This document shows positions 21,701 through 35,192 of a stretch of 64,000 bases of DNA, piece after piece. This DNA is from Prorocentrum cordatum. Lineage: Eukaryota; Sar; Dinophyceae; Prorocentrales; Prorocentraceae. The position numbers and the translations under genes were made by a program. Every line of letters starts with the position of its first letter. The first letter of the stretch is position 1. The notes below the pieces were generated by a model that saw nothing but the letters and a program-made list of their open reading frames with translations, was not told the DNA's origin and ran no database searches. The stretch lies in contig CAUYUJ010004313.1 in assembly GCA_963575745.1 (NCBI GenBank), forward strand, positions 461,295 to 525,294, read 5' to 3'.

Positions 21701-24700
21701 AGCGGCCCTCCGGAGCTCCTGCCAGGCGCCGCAAAGGAACTGGGAGCACCGTTGCTGGAGCAGGCGCGCTCTCTCGGGGGGGTCTGGCTGGCGCCGCCGC
21801 CCCGCGCTTCGGCGGATCGGCGCGGCGAAGAGCAGTCGCCCCCTGAGCAGGAGGACTTTCCACGCCCTCGTCTCCGCGACCGTGCCGGGCGCAGAGCGCA
21901 GCACCGCCCGGCAGACCGCTTCGCTGGCCCGCGCGGCCGCCGTCCGGGCCCCTCCGGGGACAAACCGGAGAGCGGGGCATTCCTGCGCGAAGCCGCCCGC
22001 GAGGTCAATGGCATCCGAGCCGCCCAACAATCCGCATCCATGTCTTGGAGCGGCTGTGGCGGCAGCGGTGGAGGCAAGGCCGCGGCGCCCGCCCCGGGCG
22101 AGCCCATGGGAAGGGGCGGCGCGGGCAGGCCGGAGGCATGGCCGCCAGCGCGGCCGGCGCGGCCGCTGCTGCCCCCGAGCCCGCGGGCGCGGCCGCCCGG
22201 GCCGCGGGAGCTGCCGCCGCGGCCGCCGCGGCATCTGAGGCCGGCGCGGTCGCTGGGATGTTCGCCGAGGGCGCGCGCACGCCGTCGGCTCCGCCGCGGC
22301 TGACCCCGGCCTCGCGCTGGCGGCGAGGGCGGCGGCGGCGTCCACAGTCACAGCGCAGTCCCGGCACACGGCGGCGCCGCGCGGCTCGCACCTGTAGAGC
22401 CACCCGCCCCGGCCAGGTCCACCTCCGCAGGCGGCGCAAGCCTCGGCAGAGCAGTCGGGCCGCGCCGCGCGCAGCAGGCCGCGGCAGCTCGGGCTGGCGA
22501 GCTGCGATCCCGCGCCGGGCGGGCCTGGGTGCCGGGCCTCTCCCACGCGGAACCCCGCCCAGCCACGCTGCCAGGTCACAGGGCGTGCTGGCAAAGGTCG
22601 CGCGCGGCCCCGCGGGCCGCTGCATCGGGGCAGCGGCGGCCCCCGGCGCTTTCGCCGCCAGCAGCTCGCGCCTCCCCGCGCCTCCAGCAGGGCACGCGCC
22701 AGCAGCGGGCACCTCAAACACGGCAGAGTCCGCTGGCAGCAGAATCGCCCCGGCGAGCGGCGCTGCGAAATCCACGCGGCCCGCCTCGACGGGGCCGACT
22801 TCGTCCCCAATCTTGCCCTCGTTTTCCTCGTCGGGGTCACGTTCGCTTCCGCCGTCTTCCTTTGTCCTCGCCGGTCAGCAGAAGGTGCAGTTTCCTGGAC
22901 CGCTGCAGCCGTCGGGCCACTGCGGGGGCCCCAGCGTCGTCCTGGGCCTCGGCGAGCTCGTCCATCAGCTCCTCCTCCTCGCTCAAGCCCATCTCCTCCT
23001 CGTCCTCCAGCGCCAGGCTCCTGGCGCCCAGGCGCGCCGCTCCAGAGTCGTCGTCGGGCGTCGGCTCCAGTGGCCCTGCGATGCGCGCCCCCTGGTCGCG
23101 TTCGTCCGCGGGTGCGCTGCAGTGCCGCCGCAGCGCGGTGCAGGCCTCCAGAGCCGCCGCTGGCAGCGCAGGGCCAGCGCCGACGTGGCCCGCCACCGGC
23201 AGCCTCTCCAGCGCGTCTAGCACGGTGCGCACGTCCGCAAGGACGCTTGGCAGCAATCCGTCCTCGGGCGCTCTGGCCTTCTTGAGCTCCTCCAGGCGCC
23301 GCTGGCCCTCCTGAGGCTCCTCGTCCAGCTCCGCGGCAATGACCCGGGCGGCCGCGACCGCCGCCTCCGCGGCCTCCACGTCCGCGCGAGCCGCCGCCAG
23401 GCGGCGCTCCGCGCGGGAAACGAACGCCTCGCAGGCGTCGAACCGGGCTCCCGGCTTGGCGCCCGTACGCGCCCTTGGCCAGGCGTGCGGCCGGCTTCCG
23501 GAGGGTGTCCGCCTCGGCGTCGAAACCTGCGCCGCGTAGCAGGTCCGCTGCACCGTCCAAGGCCGCCGTCTTCCCGGCGGCCGCTGCCGCGCGCTCCTCT
23601 GGCGACGGCGGCCGCGCCGGCCAGTGGCGGGGCGGCACGGCCGTCGCACCCAGCTCCCCAGCGCTGGCGGCATTTGGGGGCTGATGGCCCACGCCTCCAG
23701 CCGCGTCTCGGGCGGGGGCGGCGGAGCGACCGTCCGGGCCACTCGGGCGCACGCCTGCCGGGCGTGCTGCGCCACACCCGCGGCAGCAGGCGCGGGCCAG
23801 GTCGTTCGGCAGGCCGTTGCAGCGGCGGCAATGCCAATTGCTGGCCCCGCTGCTTCAGGGCGTCGCCCCGTTGCGAGTTCACGCCGCGCGCAGCTCCATG
23901 GCCAAGGCACGCCTTGTATCCCGCTCAGAGCGGTTGCAGGACGGGGGGCGCCACCCCGTCCAGCCAGACAAGCGCAGAGGCCGCAGCGGCCACTCGCCAG
24001 CGCGGCCGCCCCGGCTGGCAGCCAAGCAGGCAAGGCCACAGGGCAATCGCGCGGTCTCTCTGGCGCGGCCAGGGGGCGGGGGGGGCGGCGGGGGGGAGCG
24101 GCGAGGGGATCCCTTGAGTCCTCCTCCTCCTCCTCCTCCTCCTCCTCCTCCCCCTCCTCCTCCCCCTCCTCCTCCTCCTTCTCATCCTCCTCCTCTGCTT
24201 CCTGCCTCTCCTCCTCCTCCTCCACCTCCTGGTTTTTCTCCTCCTCCCTCTTCGTCACAGTTGGCAGTCAGATGCTCTGGCCGCCTGGGCAAGCATCGTG
24301 GCCACGGTGATGCCGATGAGGTCGAAAGGGCCGCCGAGGACGATCTCCCAGCCCGGTGCGAGACCTGCGGAGGCGGGCGAGGCGCCAGCCCAGAGCCCTC
24401 TGCAGTGTGCAGGTCTCCAGAAGTCTCAGGCGGTCTCCGCGGAGGTGGTCCTCGGAGGCCTCTGGAGACGAGGGCACAGAAGCAGAAACACACAAAAACC
24501 GTGACCCTCGATCATGGTCCGCGATCCTCAGTCGTCGAGCCTCGAATGCGCTCTGACCCGAAGGCATACTGTACCAGACGTGCACTCGGGCGTGCACGGT
24601 CTAGACCGACGCTGCCGCCAAACCAGACGTTGGCCAGGGACGCGCAAAGGGTGGCTCCCGACCAGGCGAGCGCGAGGATGGAGCCGGAGCAAAGGCCGTC

Positions 24701-27700
24701 CGGGAGGGGGGAGCGCTGAGCGACTCAGAGCGGCGATGGGCCGCTCCCGCGGCCCGGCGGCGGAGAGGGAGTGCCGGAACCAGAGCGGCTCATCCTCCTC
24801 CTCGTCTCCGAGCTGCGCCCTCGCGTGGAGGAGTGAAGCTGCTGCACGTTGCCGCAGCTGTCTTAAGCTTGTCCTTCTGGGGCCTGTTTGGGGGCCTCCC
24901 GGGGGCCCCCAGGCACCTCCAGAGGGGGCGCCTCGCGGTGGTCAGGATGCATGCGGCGGGTGGCACGAAATGAAGCTTACCTTCTCCTCCTCCTCTTCCT
25001 CCTCCTCCTCCTCCTCCTCCTTACCCTCTTCCTTACCCTCCTCCTCCTCCTCCTTCTCCTCCTTCTCCTTACCCTCCTCCTTACCCTCCTCTTCCTCCAT
25101 CCTGTGTCCTTCTGAAAAAAACTCCTCCCTGTCGCATTTCGAGACGTGTCGGCAGGGCAGGCCGGGCGTTTCACCTGAGACTTCCTGTCCTTTTATGATC
25201 CTCAAGCTAAAAATTTGCCAGAGCTTCACGAATGGAGGACGGGCAGTTTTCAAGATGTGGTTCTCGCCTTAGTGCCGCGCACACTCGTCTTAAATAGTTG
25301 CAAGTGCTTCACAGATGCGAGGCGGGTCGATTTGAAAATGTGGCTATCGCCTGAGCGCCGCGCACATTTATAGTAAAAACAATGAGAGAGCTTCACGGAT
25401 GGATGGAATTTCTTGTTCAACACGTGGTTCTCGCTTCAGCGCCGCGCACATTCGTCACACAACATTGCAAGGAGCTTCGCAGATGGAGGGTACTTCCATT
25501 TCATAATGCGGTTCCCCCGCCTTATCGCCGCGCACACTAGTTTCGAGAGTTCACAACAGCTTCAAGTTTCAAGGAACTCATGGCTGTCGTCCCAGAAATT
25601 GCTTGTGGCACGATGTAAGATTGTCAGGGCGGGGCAATGACGTTGCTTCGCGGTGTTGAAGTCTCAGGAACGGCGTTCTGGCACTATTCAGGATCGTCAA
25701 GACGTAACGGTAGAGGTGATTCGCGGCGTTGAAGTCATAGGCATGGCATTCTGGCACATTTCGAGATTCTCAAACGGTCTTCCAACGGAGCACTTCCCCC
25801 AGTGACACTGAACCCTTGTAGGGGTCTATGAAAACGGTAGCTTGGATGGAGGGTTCATTGCAATATCGGTGATCAATGTTGGTTCACACTGGTCCTTCCT
25901 CTCCTCCTCCTCCTCCTCCTCCATCCCTTTACCTTACAAAAAAGTCCTTTGGATGGAGAGTTCATTGCAATATCCTGGTCCTTCTCCTCCTCCTCCTCCA
26001 TCCCTTTACCTTACAAAAAAAAACTCTTCCCTGTTTCACGCCGAGGCGTGTCGGTAAGGCAGGCTCGGCGTTTCGCCTGAGATGTCATCACCGCTTATGA
26101 TCCTTGAATGTGCCAGGGCTTCAGGGATGGTGGGCAGGCCGTGTTCAAACTGTGGTCTTCGCCCTGACGCCGCACACATTCGTCTTACAGAGTTGTAGGG
26201 TGTTGCGAATGCACGGCGGCTCGTATTTAAAATGTAGCTCGCGCATTCGCGCCGCACACATTCATCTGAAACATCTTGAAAAGTTTCGCGCGTGGAGGGC
26301 GGGTGGTTGAAAACATGTGGTCTCGCCTGAATGTCGCGCACATTCGCTTTAAACGTTAGCAAGAGCTTCACGGATGGAGGGCAGGCGGTTTTCCAAATGT
26401 GATTCTCGCCTTGCGCCGCGCATACTCGCCTTAACAAAACATGCAACTGCGTCAAGGATGGAGGGTGGTACATTTTTCAAAATGTGGCTCTCATCTTAGC
26501 GCCTAGCACATTCGTCTTAAGAGTTTACAGCAAGTCCAGTTTATTCATGGCTGACGTCCCAGAAATTGTGTTTGGCACGATGTAGGACTGCAAGTGCGGC
26601 AAAGTTGCGTTAAGTCGCGGTGATGTGCTGGCACGGTCCAGGATCGCCAGGACGCAAACGTAACGTTGACTCGCGGCGTTCAAGTCATAGGAAGCGCGTT
26701 CTGGCACGACTCAGATATTTTTAGACAGTTGTCTTTCAACAGAGCACTCCCCCGAGTGAAAGCGAATCTTTGTAGGGACGTGTGAGGAGGAGATTAGAGG
26801 AAAGGTTTACTGCAGCATCGTTGATGGATATTGAGTTTACACTGGTCCTCCTCCTCCTCCTCCTCCTCCTCCTCCCAGGGAAAGCAAAACAATAGCAATG
26901 CCAGGCCGATCGGACGACTCCGTCAGCGCGATCCGATTGAAGCGATACCAGACTCCCACACAACAGCAGAGCAACACGCAAAATTTCAGGGACGGCGCGC
27001 GTCGCTGGTAATATTCATCCTCCCCGATTGCCATGAGCACATCCCGTTGATGGAATCCTGCGGCAAAGCTAGCAATACCCAAGAGGGACCGAGCAAGGAA
27101 AAAAGGCGATCCGCGCTTGCCGAGGAACAGAAGGCAAGCGTGCGGACCGTTTCCCTGTGTCATCACCTGCGGCTGAGCGTACATGCCACCGTAGTAGAAG
27201 ATGTTGAGCACGAACGCGACGTAGGCCAGGACACACGTTGTCAGCCGATAGCGTGGTCCGAATACCTAGGCTTCGGCGGAGGCAGAGGTAGACAAGTTAC
27301 GCGCCCCAACCGCCCATCGGCGAGCCCCCTCTCCAGAACCTCCGAAAATGGCATGAAACAAACGGGTCCTGAAGAAAACAGATCCTACACCCCAGAGCCG
27401 TCCCCCCAGACCAGTTCTTCGTCCTGGGCTGTTCTCTGGCAGTCCTGGGACACGTCGACAAAAACTTAGGACGCGAGTGCTTCATGGCGACGATGTCTGG
27501 ACTTCCCTCAACGCGCGACTCTCCCGACCTCTCGGCCAGCACTCGCCCGCGTGCGTATGAATGTCGAGCCCCGGGCCGCTCCCTGCGGGCCCCGCGGGGC
27601 ACGGGCCTCTCGAGGCTCAACCTCACCACAGATCTGCACCTCCTGCTCTGTTCAGGGCGCCAGGCCACTTGCCCCTCCTCCCCCCTCCTCCCTCCCTCCG

Positions 27701-30700
27701 TCCAATCCCTCCCTCTCTGCTCCTCCTCCTCCTCCTCCTCCTCCTCCTCCTCCTCCTCCTCCTCCTCCTCCTCCTTCCTCCTCCTCCTCCTCCTCCTCCT
27801 CCTCCGCCTCCGCCTCCTCCTCTTCGTCCTTCCTCCTCCTCCTCCTCTTCCTCCTCCTCCCCCTCCTCCTCCTCCTCCTCCTCCTCCTCATCATCATCAT
27901 CATCATCATCCCCCTGCGTCCACCACATCCCCTCTGGTCCCCGCTCCCCCCGCCCACCCTCCCACATCCCCTCAGTCCTTCCTGTCCTCGCCCCCCCCTC
28001 CCTCCCCCCGCAGCCCCAGGCACCCGCTGGGACGGATTGCCACCGGGGCTGGGCGCCCGCTCCGCAGGACCTCGCCGGATCATGCCCAATATCAGAGTGG
28101 ACCCGACAATCCGGTCGCCCGACTTCGCGCACCGACGCGCCCCGCCATGCGCGACGCGCCTGGGCGCCCGCGCGCACCCTCGCGCCGCCGCCCCTGGAGG
28201 AGGGCAGCCCTCCGGCCGAGGCCGCCCGGCGCGAACGTCTTCGCGCGCCCGTGCGGGCGACCCGGAGAATCGGCAGTTCAGCCCGCGACGAGGGGCGACC
28301 GCGCCCGCCCGAAGTCCGCCCCATCTGGCACGCCATGTGCCGGCACACCCAGCACGCGAGAACGAGGCAAGGGCAGCGGTATGGGTACCCGCTCCCTCTC
28401 GGGCCCTCCCGTCCACATCCTGCCCCCTCCCTTCCTCGTCCTCGCTCTTCCCTTCCTCCCTCCACCTCCTCCCGCGGAGCCCAAGCTCGAGCTCGAACAC
28501 CAAACTCGCCGTCCGGGGCGCTCTCTGGCCCAAATATTTCGAAGCAGCCCCACCAGCGGCTACCGACGATGGAAATTTTGTTTGGACGCTTTCGTCACTT
28601 CGAAGATCGAAGATTCTCTGATTCTCGAACCTCCAACCCCCCACCCCATCCCACCCGGCCGCTCAGCCGGCGGCAATGCCCAACGCTCCGACGAATCCTG
28701 GCTGATCCACTTGCGCCTGTCCAGGGTCCTGGCGCGCGCGACTGCCGCGGCCGAGGGAGACGACAGCGCTGGCGGCGGCGGCGGCGGCGGCGGCGAAACC
28801 GGTGACAACGACGACGGCCGCGGCGGCCGAGGCGGCCGCGACGGAGGGAACACGGGGCAAGCCCCAGGGGGCCGCAGGCCGCAGAAAGCCCAAGGAGGGC
28901 CCAGGAGAGACCCAGGAGAGGGGAGGGGGAGGAACACGAGGAGGAGGAGGAGGAGAAGGAGGAGGAGGAGCAGGAGGACGAGGAAGAGGAAAAGGAGGAT
29001 GGAGAGGGATGGGGGGGAAAAAGGAAGGAGAGGACAAGGAAGGTTTGGGCAGTCCAGGGTGCTCCTTTGCTCCAGGGGGCAGCTCGACGTGTCTCCTGAA
29101 GACGAGAAGGAGGGGATGGAGGAGGAGCAGGAGAAATCTCGGTGCTTGCTAATTCCTGCGCCTCCAGCTCGATGCGCTGGGCAGGGCGTTCCTTTGTTCC
29201 ACGGGGCGGTTTGCCAGGGTGCTCCAAGAGACTCAACACCTTTCTGTTCACTCCGGTGCCCCACGCGCCGCCGCACTGGTCCTGGGCAAGCCGTGCTGCC
29301 CAGCGGAGGGGGGAGAGGAGGGGGGCATGCACACGACGACGAACGCGCAGGCGGGAGGCCGAGGCCGGCGGGGCGGGCGGGCAAGCGGAAGGGTGGCAGG
29401 AAGGCAGGCAAGGAGGAGGAGGAGGAGGAGGCAAAGAAAAAGAGGAGAGGGGAAGCAACCGTAAGCATACAGGCCGGGCCCGCGGCAGGGAGAGAAGAAC
29501 CACCCGCGACGAGGCTACCTACGGTGGCGACGCCGACCACGCAGCGGAGGCGGAGGCGGTGGAGTGGGCGAGAGCCGCCGTCCGAGCCCTCCCTCGGGAA
29601 ACGATGTAAGCGGCGGCGGCGGCGTGCTTTGCGGCAGGGCGCAGGCCGAGTCCTCCTCCCCGAGCTTGAGCTGAGCCTGCTGCCAGGAGGCGCCGGAGGG
29701 CGAGCAGCCGTTCAAGTGCCCAGGGCAGGCCTGGACCGCGTCGCCCATGGCCATCAAGGAGGCAGCATGCACGGTGGACGGCAGCACGCGCGCGTGTTCT
29801 TGAGCTCCCAAAAACTCCAGCAGCGCGGCGGCGCTCGTGACCCGCTGCGCAAAGCGTTCCGCGCAGAAGTCCGCGGCCCCCACTGGCGCGCCGAGCTGCT
29901 GGAAACTGCGATCGGTACGGAGGCGGACGCCCGGCGGGAATCCGTCCAGAGACACGTCGGCAGCGTCTCCGCCAGCGCGGTTCACCTTACACTTGCCCGG
30001 GCCAGTGCTCAGCTTGGGGCCCACCGCGGCGAGGCTGGTCACGAGCATGGCAACCAGAGGAGGAGAGCGAGGGCCAGCGGGTCGCCCACAAGGCAACCAT
30101 CGCCCAAGTAGAAAGAAGTCAGATCCACGGCGCCGTCGGCGCCGTGGCGCGGCGCGCAGACGGCGGCATCGGCGGCGCGCTGTAGAGCCATGGAAAACAA
30201 AGGCCCCAGAGGGTCGCCCTGCTGCACCCTGCTGTCGGACCGGATAGTCTGCCCAATAAACAAGGTTGACGGGCGGGAGTATCGCCAGTCGGCCCAGGGT
30301 GCCAGACTTGAACGCTTTTCGTGGACCGCGCGGAGCAGAGTCTGCCTGTCCAGGGTGTTGAAAGCGCTGGACAAGTCCAATTTCACAAACACCGCTCCCA
30401 GGTCCCAGAGGTGGCGGGTCCACCATTGGCGCGCCACGTAAACCGCCGCCTCGGCAACGCTGGGGACCGAGACGCCGATCTGGAGCGGGGCCAATGGTCG
30501 CGAGCGGCGTCGGCTACCTCGTGGCAGAGGCACTTGCCGACGAGGCGCCCGAGCACCTCCCCGACGGCGACCAGGCGCAGGCCTCCGACCTTCTTCGGCA
30601 GGGCCACCAGGGAGACGCAGGCGAAGTACCCGGACACAGCCAGCAGGGCCTGTCCCCAGGCGCAGAGGTTAACGAGGTTCCGAAGCTGGTCGGAGACCTC

Positions 30701-33700
30701 GTCCCTGTGCGCCCCTTTGAGCAAGGCGTCTTCCAGGTGCTGGGGTCGGAGGCCGGTTGGCCCGGCGGCTGAGCCCAAGGGGCAGGCCCGCTCTTCCCGC
30801 CAGACCGCGCCACCGTCCTCCTGGAGGGCAGCAGCAGCTTGGAAGGCCAGAAGGCTGGCGGTGTCCAAAGCTTGGGGGCTTCGCGGGTGCTTCCGGCGCG
30901 CGTGCTCGACGACGTCGGGGGCTACCTCCACAGGCGGCTCGCTGGTCAGAGCCGAGCAGCTCTTGGAGTACTGGGCGGCCGCGGAGAGCTAGCTGCACAC
31001 ACCTCTCCACTCGCTGGGAGACTCGCGAGCCGGGCCTGGCGGAGCAAGCCTCGACGGCCTCGGCCCATAGGGAGGCCCGCGCCGCTCCCCGTCCAAAGAG
31101 CGCCGGCAAAGCGCCTCGGCCTGAGCTTCGCCAGCCGCACCGCTGCCCCAGCAGCCGCAGGTGCAAGGGCGCAGGACGCACTTCGGGAGCATCCCAAACT
31201 CTGTCCACGCTGCCTTGGCGTTGCTGCGCACGGCCTGCACCAAGCACAGCATAGCACAGCGCCCAGGAGGTCCGGGACGCCCTTTGGGACGTAGCGATTG
31301 GTGGCGGAGCTCGTGGCGCGAAAGCTTCCCTGAGGGAAGGGGAGGCTCAGGCTGGGCGCGGGGCGGGGCGGAGGGTGGGACGTGGGGCTGGGCGCGGGGC
31401 TGGGGCGCGGGGCTCGACGCGGGACTGGGCGTGGGGCTGGGCGTGAGGCTGGGCGCGGGGCTGGGCGCGGCGCGGGGCGTGGGGCTGGTGAGTCGGGGCA
31501 GGGGGCGGGGCGTGGGGCTGGGCGTGGGGCCTGTGCGTGTGGGGGGCTGGGCCTGGGCGGGCGGCTGGGCGTGGGGCTGGGCGGGGTGCTGGACGCTGGG
31601 GGGCAAAGAGCTGTTGACCAGCAGGCGGAGCAGCCTGTGGAGCCTCGAACGGCGGGGCGCCCTCCCAAGGAACGCTGGCCTGGGGGCGGTTGGTAGCCTC
31701 AGCCCGACGCTGTTCGTCCAAAGGAATCCCCGCGAGCACTTGTATGTCTCGGGCAGCAGGGTCGAGACTCAAACCGGTGGTTCCCGTAATGACCAACGGC
31801 GCGCCCCCATCAGCCTGGTGGCGCCAAATTTGCGGCCCAGGGGAGCGAGTCGCCAGCTCCGCTTGGACAAACACGTTCCTCGCGTGGACCTCCTGTCTCG
31901 CCGGCCCCGCAGAGGCAGCGGCAGCCGTCGCTGCGCTCGAGCGCCGAGGGCTGCGGGAACTCCGCCGGCGCGTGCAGCGGTCCATCTCCTAGAGGCACGT
32001 GGCGCAGGTCATCTGAGGCCGGGAAGGCAGGCGCAGCGACAGTCTGGGCGAAAAGGACAACCTGGCCAGCCCAAACGGCGGGGCTCGCTGGGCAGAACAA
32101 CCCTGGGCTGAGGGCCGCCGTGGAGGCCCCTGACAAAGCTTCGCAAAAAAGGCGCACGACGTGGAAGTTGTGAATAGAAGCCGTCGCGCAGATCAAAGCC
32201 AGGGCCCGCTGTGCTGGTCCGCCGTGCACCATGGCCCCGTAGACGACGAGCTCACGAGGAGCTGGGGACAGACAGGCGAAGGCGAGGAGCGCCTCTGGGT
32301 GCACGTGGGCGGGAAGCACAGCTCTGAGCGTGGAGCTCAGAAGCTGTCCCGGCACGACCAAGAACATGGCAAAAGGAGTCACGCCAAGGACAGCCGAGAG
32401 GAGAGCGGGGACGCGGAGGATACTGTGCACCCCACTGAGGGCTCGCGAAGCCCCGAGCGGGGGGCAGCGCGCTGGCCATTATAAACAGGAGGGCGGAACG
32501 CCACAAAAGCATGCTGAGGTGCATAGCGCCCCAGACGCTCATGCAGCGCAAGGGCGGAAATGCTGGCGGGAGTAAAGCTCGGCTGAGCTAGTGCTATGGC
32601 CGCGTGGAGGCTGCGGTGCAGCGCCCGATAGGAGGTCGTCGAAGTCGTGGTGGCCCAGGTGGTGATGGTGGTGGGGTTGCGAGTCGTCGTGGTGGCTGTG
32701 GTAGCCGTTGCAGCTGTCGTAGGCGCGGTAGTCGAAGTGATGGTAGGTGAAGTCGTGGACAGCGACGCGGCTGAGGTCAAAGTCTTCGTGGCGGTACCGA
32801 CAGGGGCGGGAGAGGCGCGAGAGATGCAAGGCTGCCATGGTGGACGAAGAGTCGACACAGGGAGGGAATGTGGCGAGTGGAAGGCTGCAAGTGAGGAGGG
32901 GAGAAGTAGTCGCGGTAGCTGGAGGGGCGGTGGAAGGAGCCGCACTCTTGGTTGAGCTCGTCGGCATGGTCGTGGTCGTGCTGCCTGTGCTGGTGGTGCT
33001 CATCGTAAAGCTGGTCAGGGTCGTGCTGATCACGCTCGTGCTCGCCGTCGTCATCGGACTGCTGACACTCGTAGTCGTGGTCGTGGTGCTGGTCGTACTC
33101 GCGGTCGCAATCGCTGCCGTACTCTGCTGGACGCTGGAGGTCGGAGAGTTGGAGGTGGAGGTCGATAAATGGGTCTGGAGGTGGTGTGGGCCGGAGGGCG
33201 ATAAACGGAGGTAAGTTGTGAAGGCCTGATGTTGCTGTGGGCTTGAGGTCAAGATGCTGGATGTGGAGGTCGATAGTGGGAGCTGGAGTTGGTGGGAGGT
33301 GGAATACTGCTGGGTCGTACTCGTCGGGAAGAGCATCGGGATGGGCGTCGGAGAGGGTGTCGGAAGGGCGTCGGGGACGGCGTCGGGTAGGGCTTCGGGT
33401 TGGGCGTCGGCGGTGGCGTCGGGTGGGTCGTGGTCGCCGTGGTCGTGGTCACGAACGTCGTGGTCGTGGTCGTAACGACCCTTGTCGTGCTCGCCGCAGT
33501 AGTGGTCGTGGTCGTGGTCGTGGTCGTGGTCACGGACGTCGTGGTCGGGATAATCGTATCGGAGCCGTCCATGGCGTCATTGTCTGGACTGACGCTGGAC
33601 AACCCGTCGGAACCGGTAACGAAGCCGCATACGGCGTCGCTGTCTGAGCTGATGCTGAAATCGCCGTCGGAAGCGGCGTCGGAAGCCTCACGGTGGTTCC

Positions 33701-34925
33701 AGAACAACTGTCGAAGACGGCGGGGCTGGCGTCGGAATCGCCGTCGGAGCTGGCGACGCATGCGTCGACGGTGCTGTCGAGGCTGCTGGCTGGGTTCGTG
33801 CCGGCGCCGTCCCTCGCGCTGGCGGCAGAGGTGCTGTCGCAGCCGCCGTCGGAACTGCTGGCGATGTTGGCCCCACTCGTGGTCGTAGTGATTGTCGCGG
33901 GAGCGGACGTGGCCCTCGTGGTCGTGGTCGTGGTCGCCGTGAGGGTCGTGTCGGTTGACGTCGGAGGTGTCATGGAAGAGGAACTGGTGGTGCTGTCAGT
34001 GTTGGTTATGTCGCTGGACGTGGTCGTGGTAGAGGCCCTGGTAGCGGGCGGGGTTTTGGAAGTGGTCGTCGTCGCCCGGGTTGTGGTCGCGGCTGGGATC
34101 GTAACCACCGTCGTGGTGCTCGGGATGTACGTGGCGTCGTCAGTCCTGGGGGCGGGAAGGACGGCGCGAGCAAGGGGCCGTGGCGGACAAGACGGCGCGG
34201 GCGCGAGGGAGGACGAGCGGGCGGCCCCGACGGAGCAGCGGCACTCGCAGACGCAAGCAGGGCAGCAAAGAGGAAGGGGAAGCAGGAGGGAGGACGGGAA
34301 CGCAGGGGGGCTGGCCCGCCGCGGGAAGAGAGACAGGAGCAGGGAGGGGAAACTTCAGGCAGAGGCCTCCTAGATGGGGTCGGAGTAGATGGGGTCAGAG
34401 GCTCGCGCCGCATCGCCGATACATCGGCGATGCATCGGCCACGCATCAGCGATGCATCCGCGATGCGCCGAGGATGCATCGTCGACGTCGGCGATGCATC
34501 GGCGACGTCGACCTGAAGCACATCGGGCTGCACATCGAGCCGCATCGGGGATGCATCGGCGATGCGGCGCGAGCCTCCGACACCATCTGCTCCGACCCGA
34601 TCTAGGGGGCCTGGATGTGGTGGGATCGGCCGCCGCCAGCGCGGCCAGCGCTCCGGCGGCATGGATGGCCGCGGCCGTGGGGCGCGCGGCGCCGCGCAGG
34701 GCGCATCACTGGCCTGCCGGGCGGGTCGGGCGGGGCGGGCCCTTGGGCCCCTCGGGCGCCTTGAGCCCTGTAGCCCTTGAGCCCTGAGGACGAGCAGGAG
34801 GGGGTGGAGAACGTGGTGCCTCCAGAGGACGAGAAGCAGGGGGTGCCTCCACAGGACGAGAAGGAGTGGAGGAAGAGCACCTCGAGGTGCCTCCAGATGA
34901 CGAGAAGGATGCGGTGAATGATGAC

Positions 34926-34986
<61 letters not shown>

Positions 34987-35161
34987 GTGGTGATGATGAT
35001 GATGATGATGATCATCATCATGATGATGATGATGACGATGATGGTGATGATGATAATGATGCTGATGATGCTGATGATGATGATGCTGATGATGATAATG
35101 ATGGTAATGGTGATAATACTGATGATTATGATGCCAATGATGATGATGATGACGACGATGA

Positions 35162-35192
<31 letters not shown>

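Larger units (their letters stand above)
16368..24258 (-). mobile_element. LINE 1: nearly full-length APE-type non-LTR retrotransposon, decayed
   Basis: Domains follow one another on the minus strand in the usual order: N-terminal coiled-coil and zinc-type regions, a [12 protein letters not shown]-like motif (about 22.54 kb), EEP endonuclease (21.31-20.57), linker, reverse transcriptase with FVDD (19.67-18.64), zinc knuckle (18.02-17.59), RNase H (17.48-17.13) and C-terminal Cys-rich motifs (16.80-16.37). At least eight reading-frame shifts separate them, so this is a dead copy. It lies entirely in one MFS intron, in the same orientation as that gene. A TCC tract borders its 5' side and a palindrome lies downstream. 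I see no poly(A) tail or clear target-site duplication. Confidence 0.85.

Noticed and set aside
26837-27120. Further MFS exon in [20 protein letters not shown]
   Set aside because: The TM7 exon joins the TM8 exon directly in frame at ACG|GTCCGC, so no extra exon is needed, and the segment matches no MFS region.
27484-30111. 875-codon plus-strand open frame
   Set aside because: It crosses a TCC tract, GGC and GAG tracts and the antisense of LINE 2. The residues are Pro/Ser/Arg/Gly runs without a domain. A long frame is expected in GC-rich DNA of this kind.
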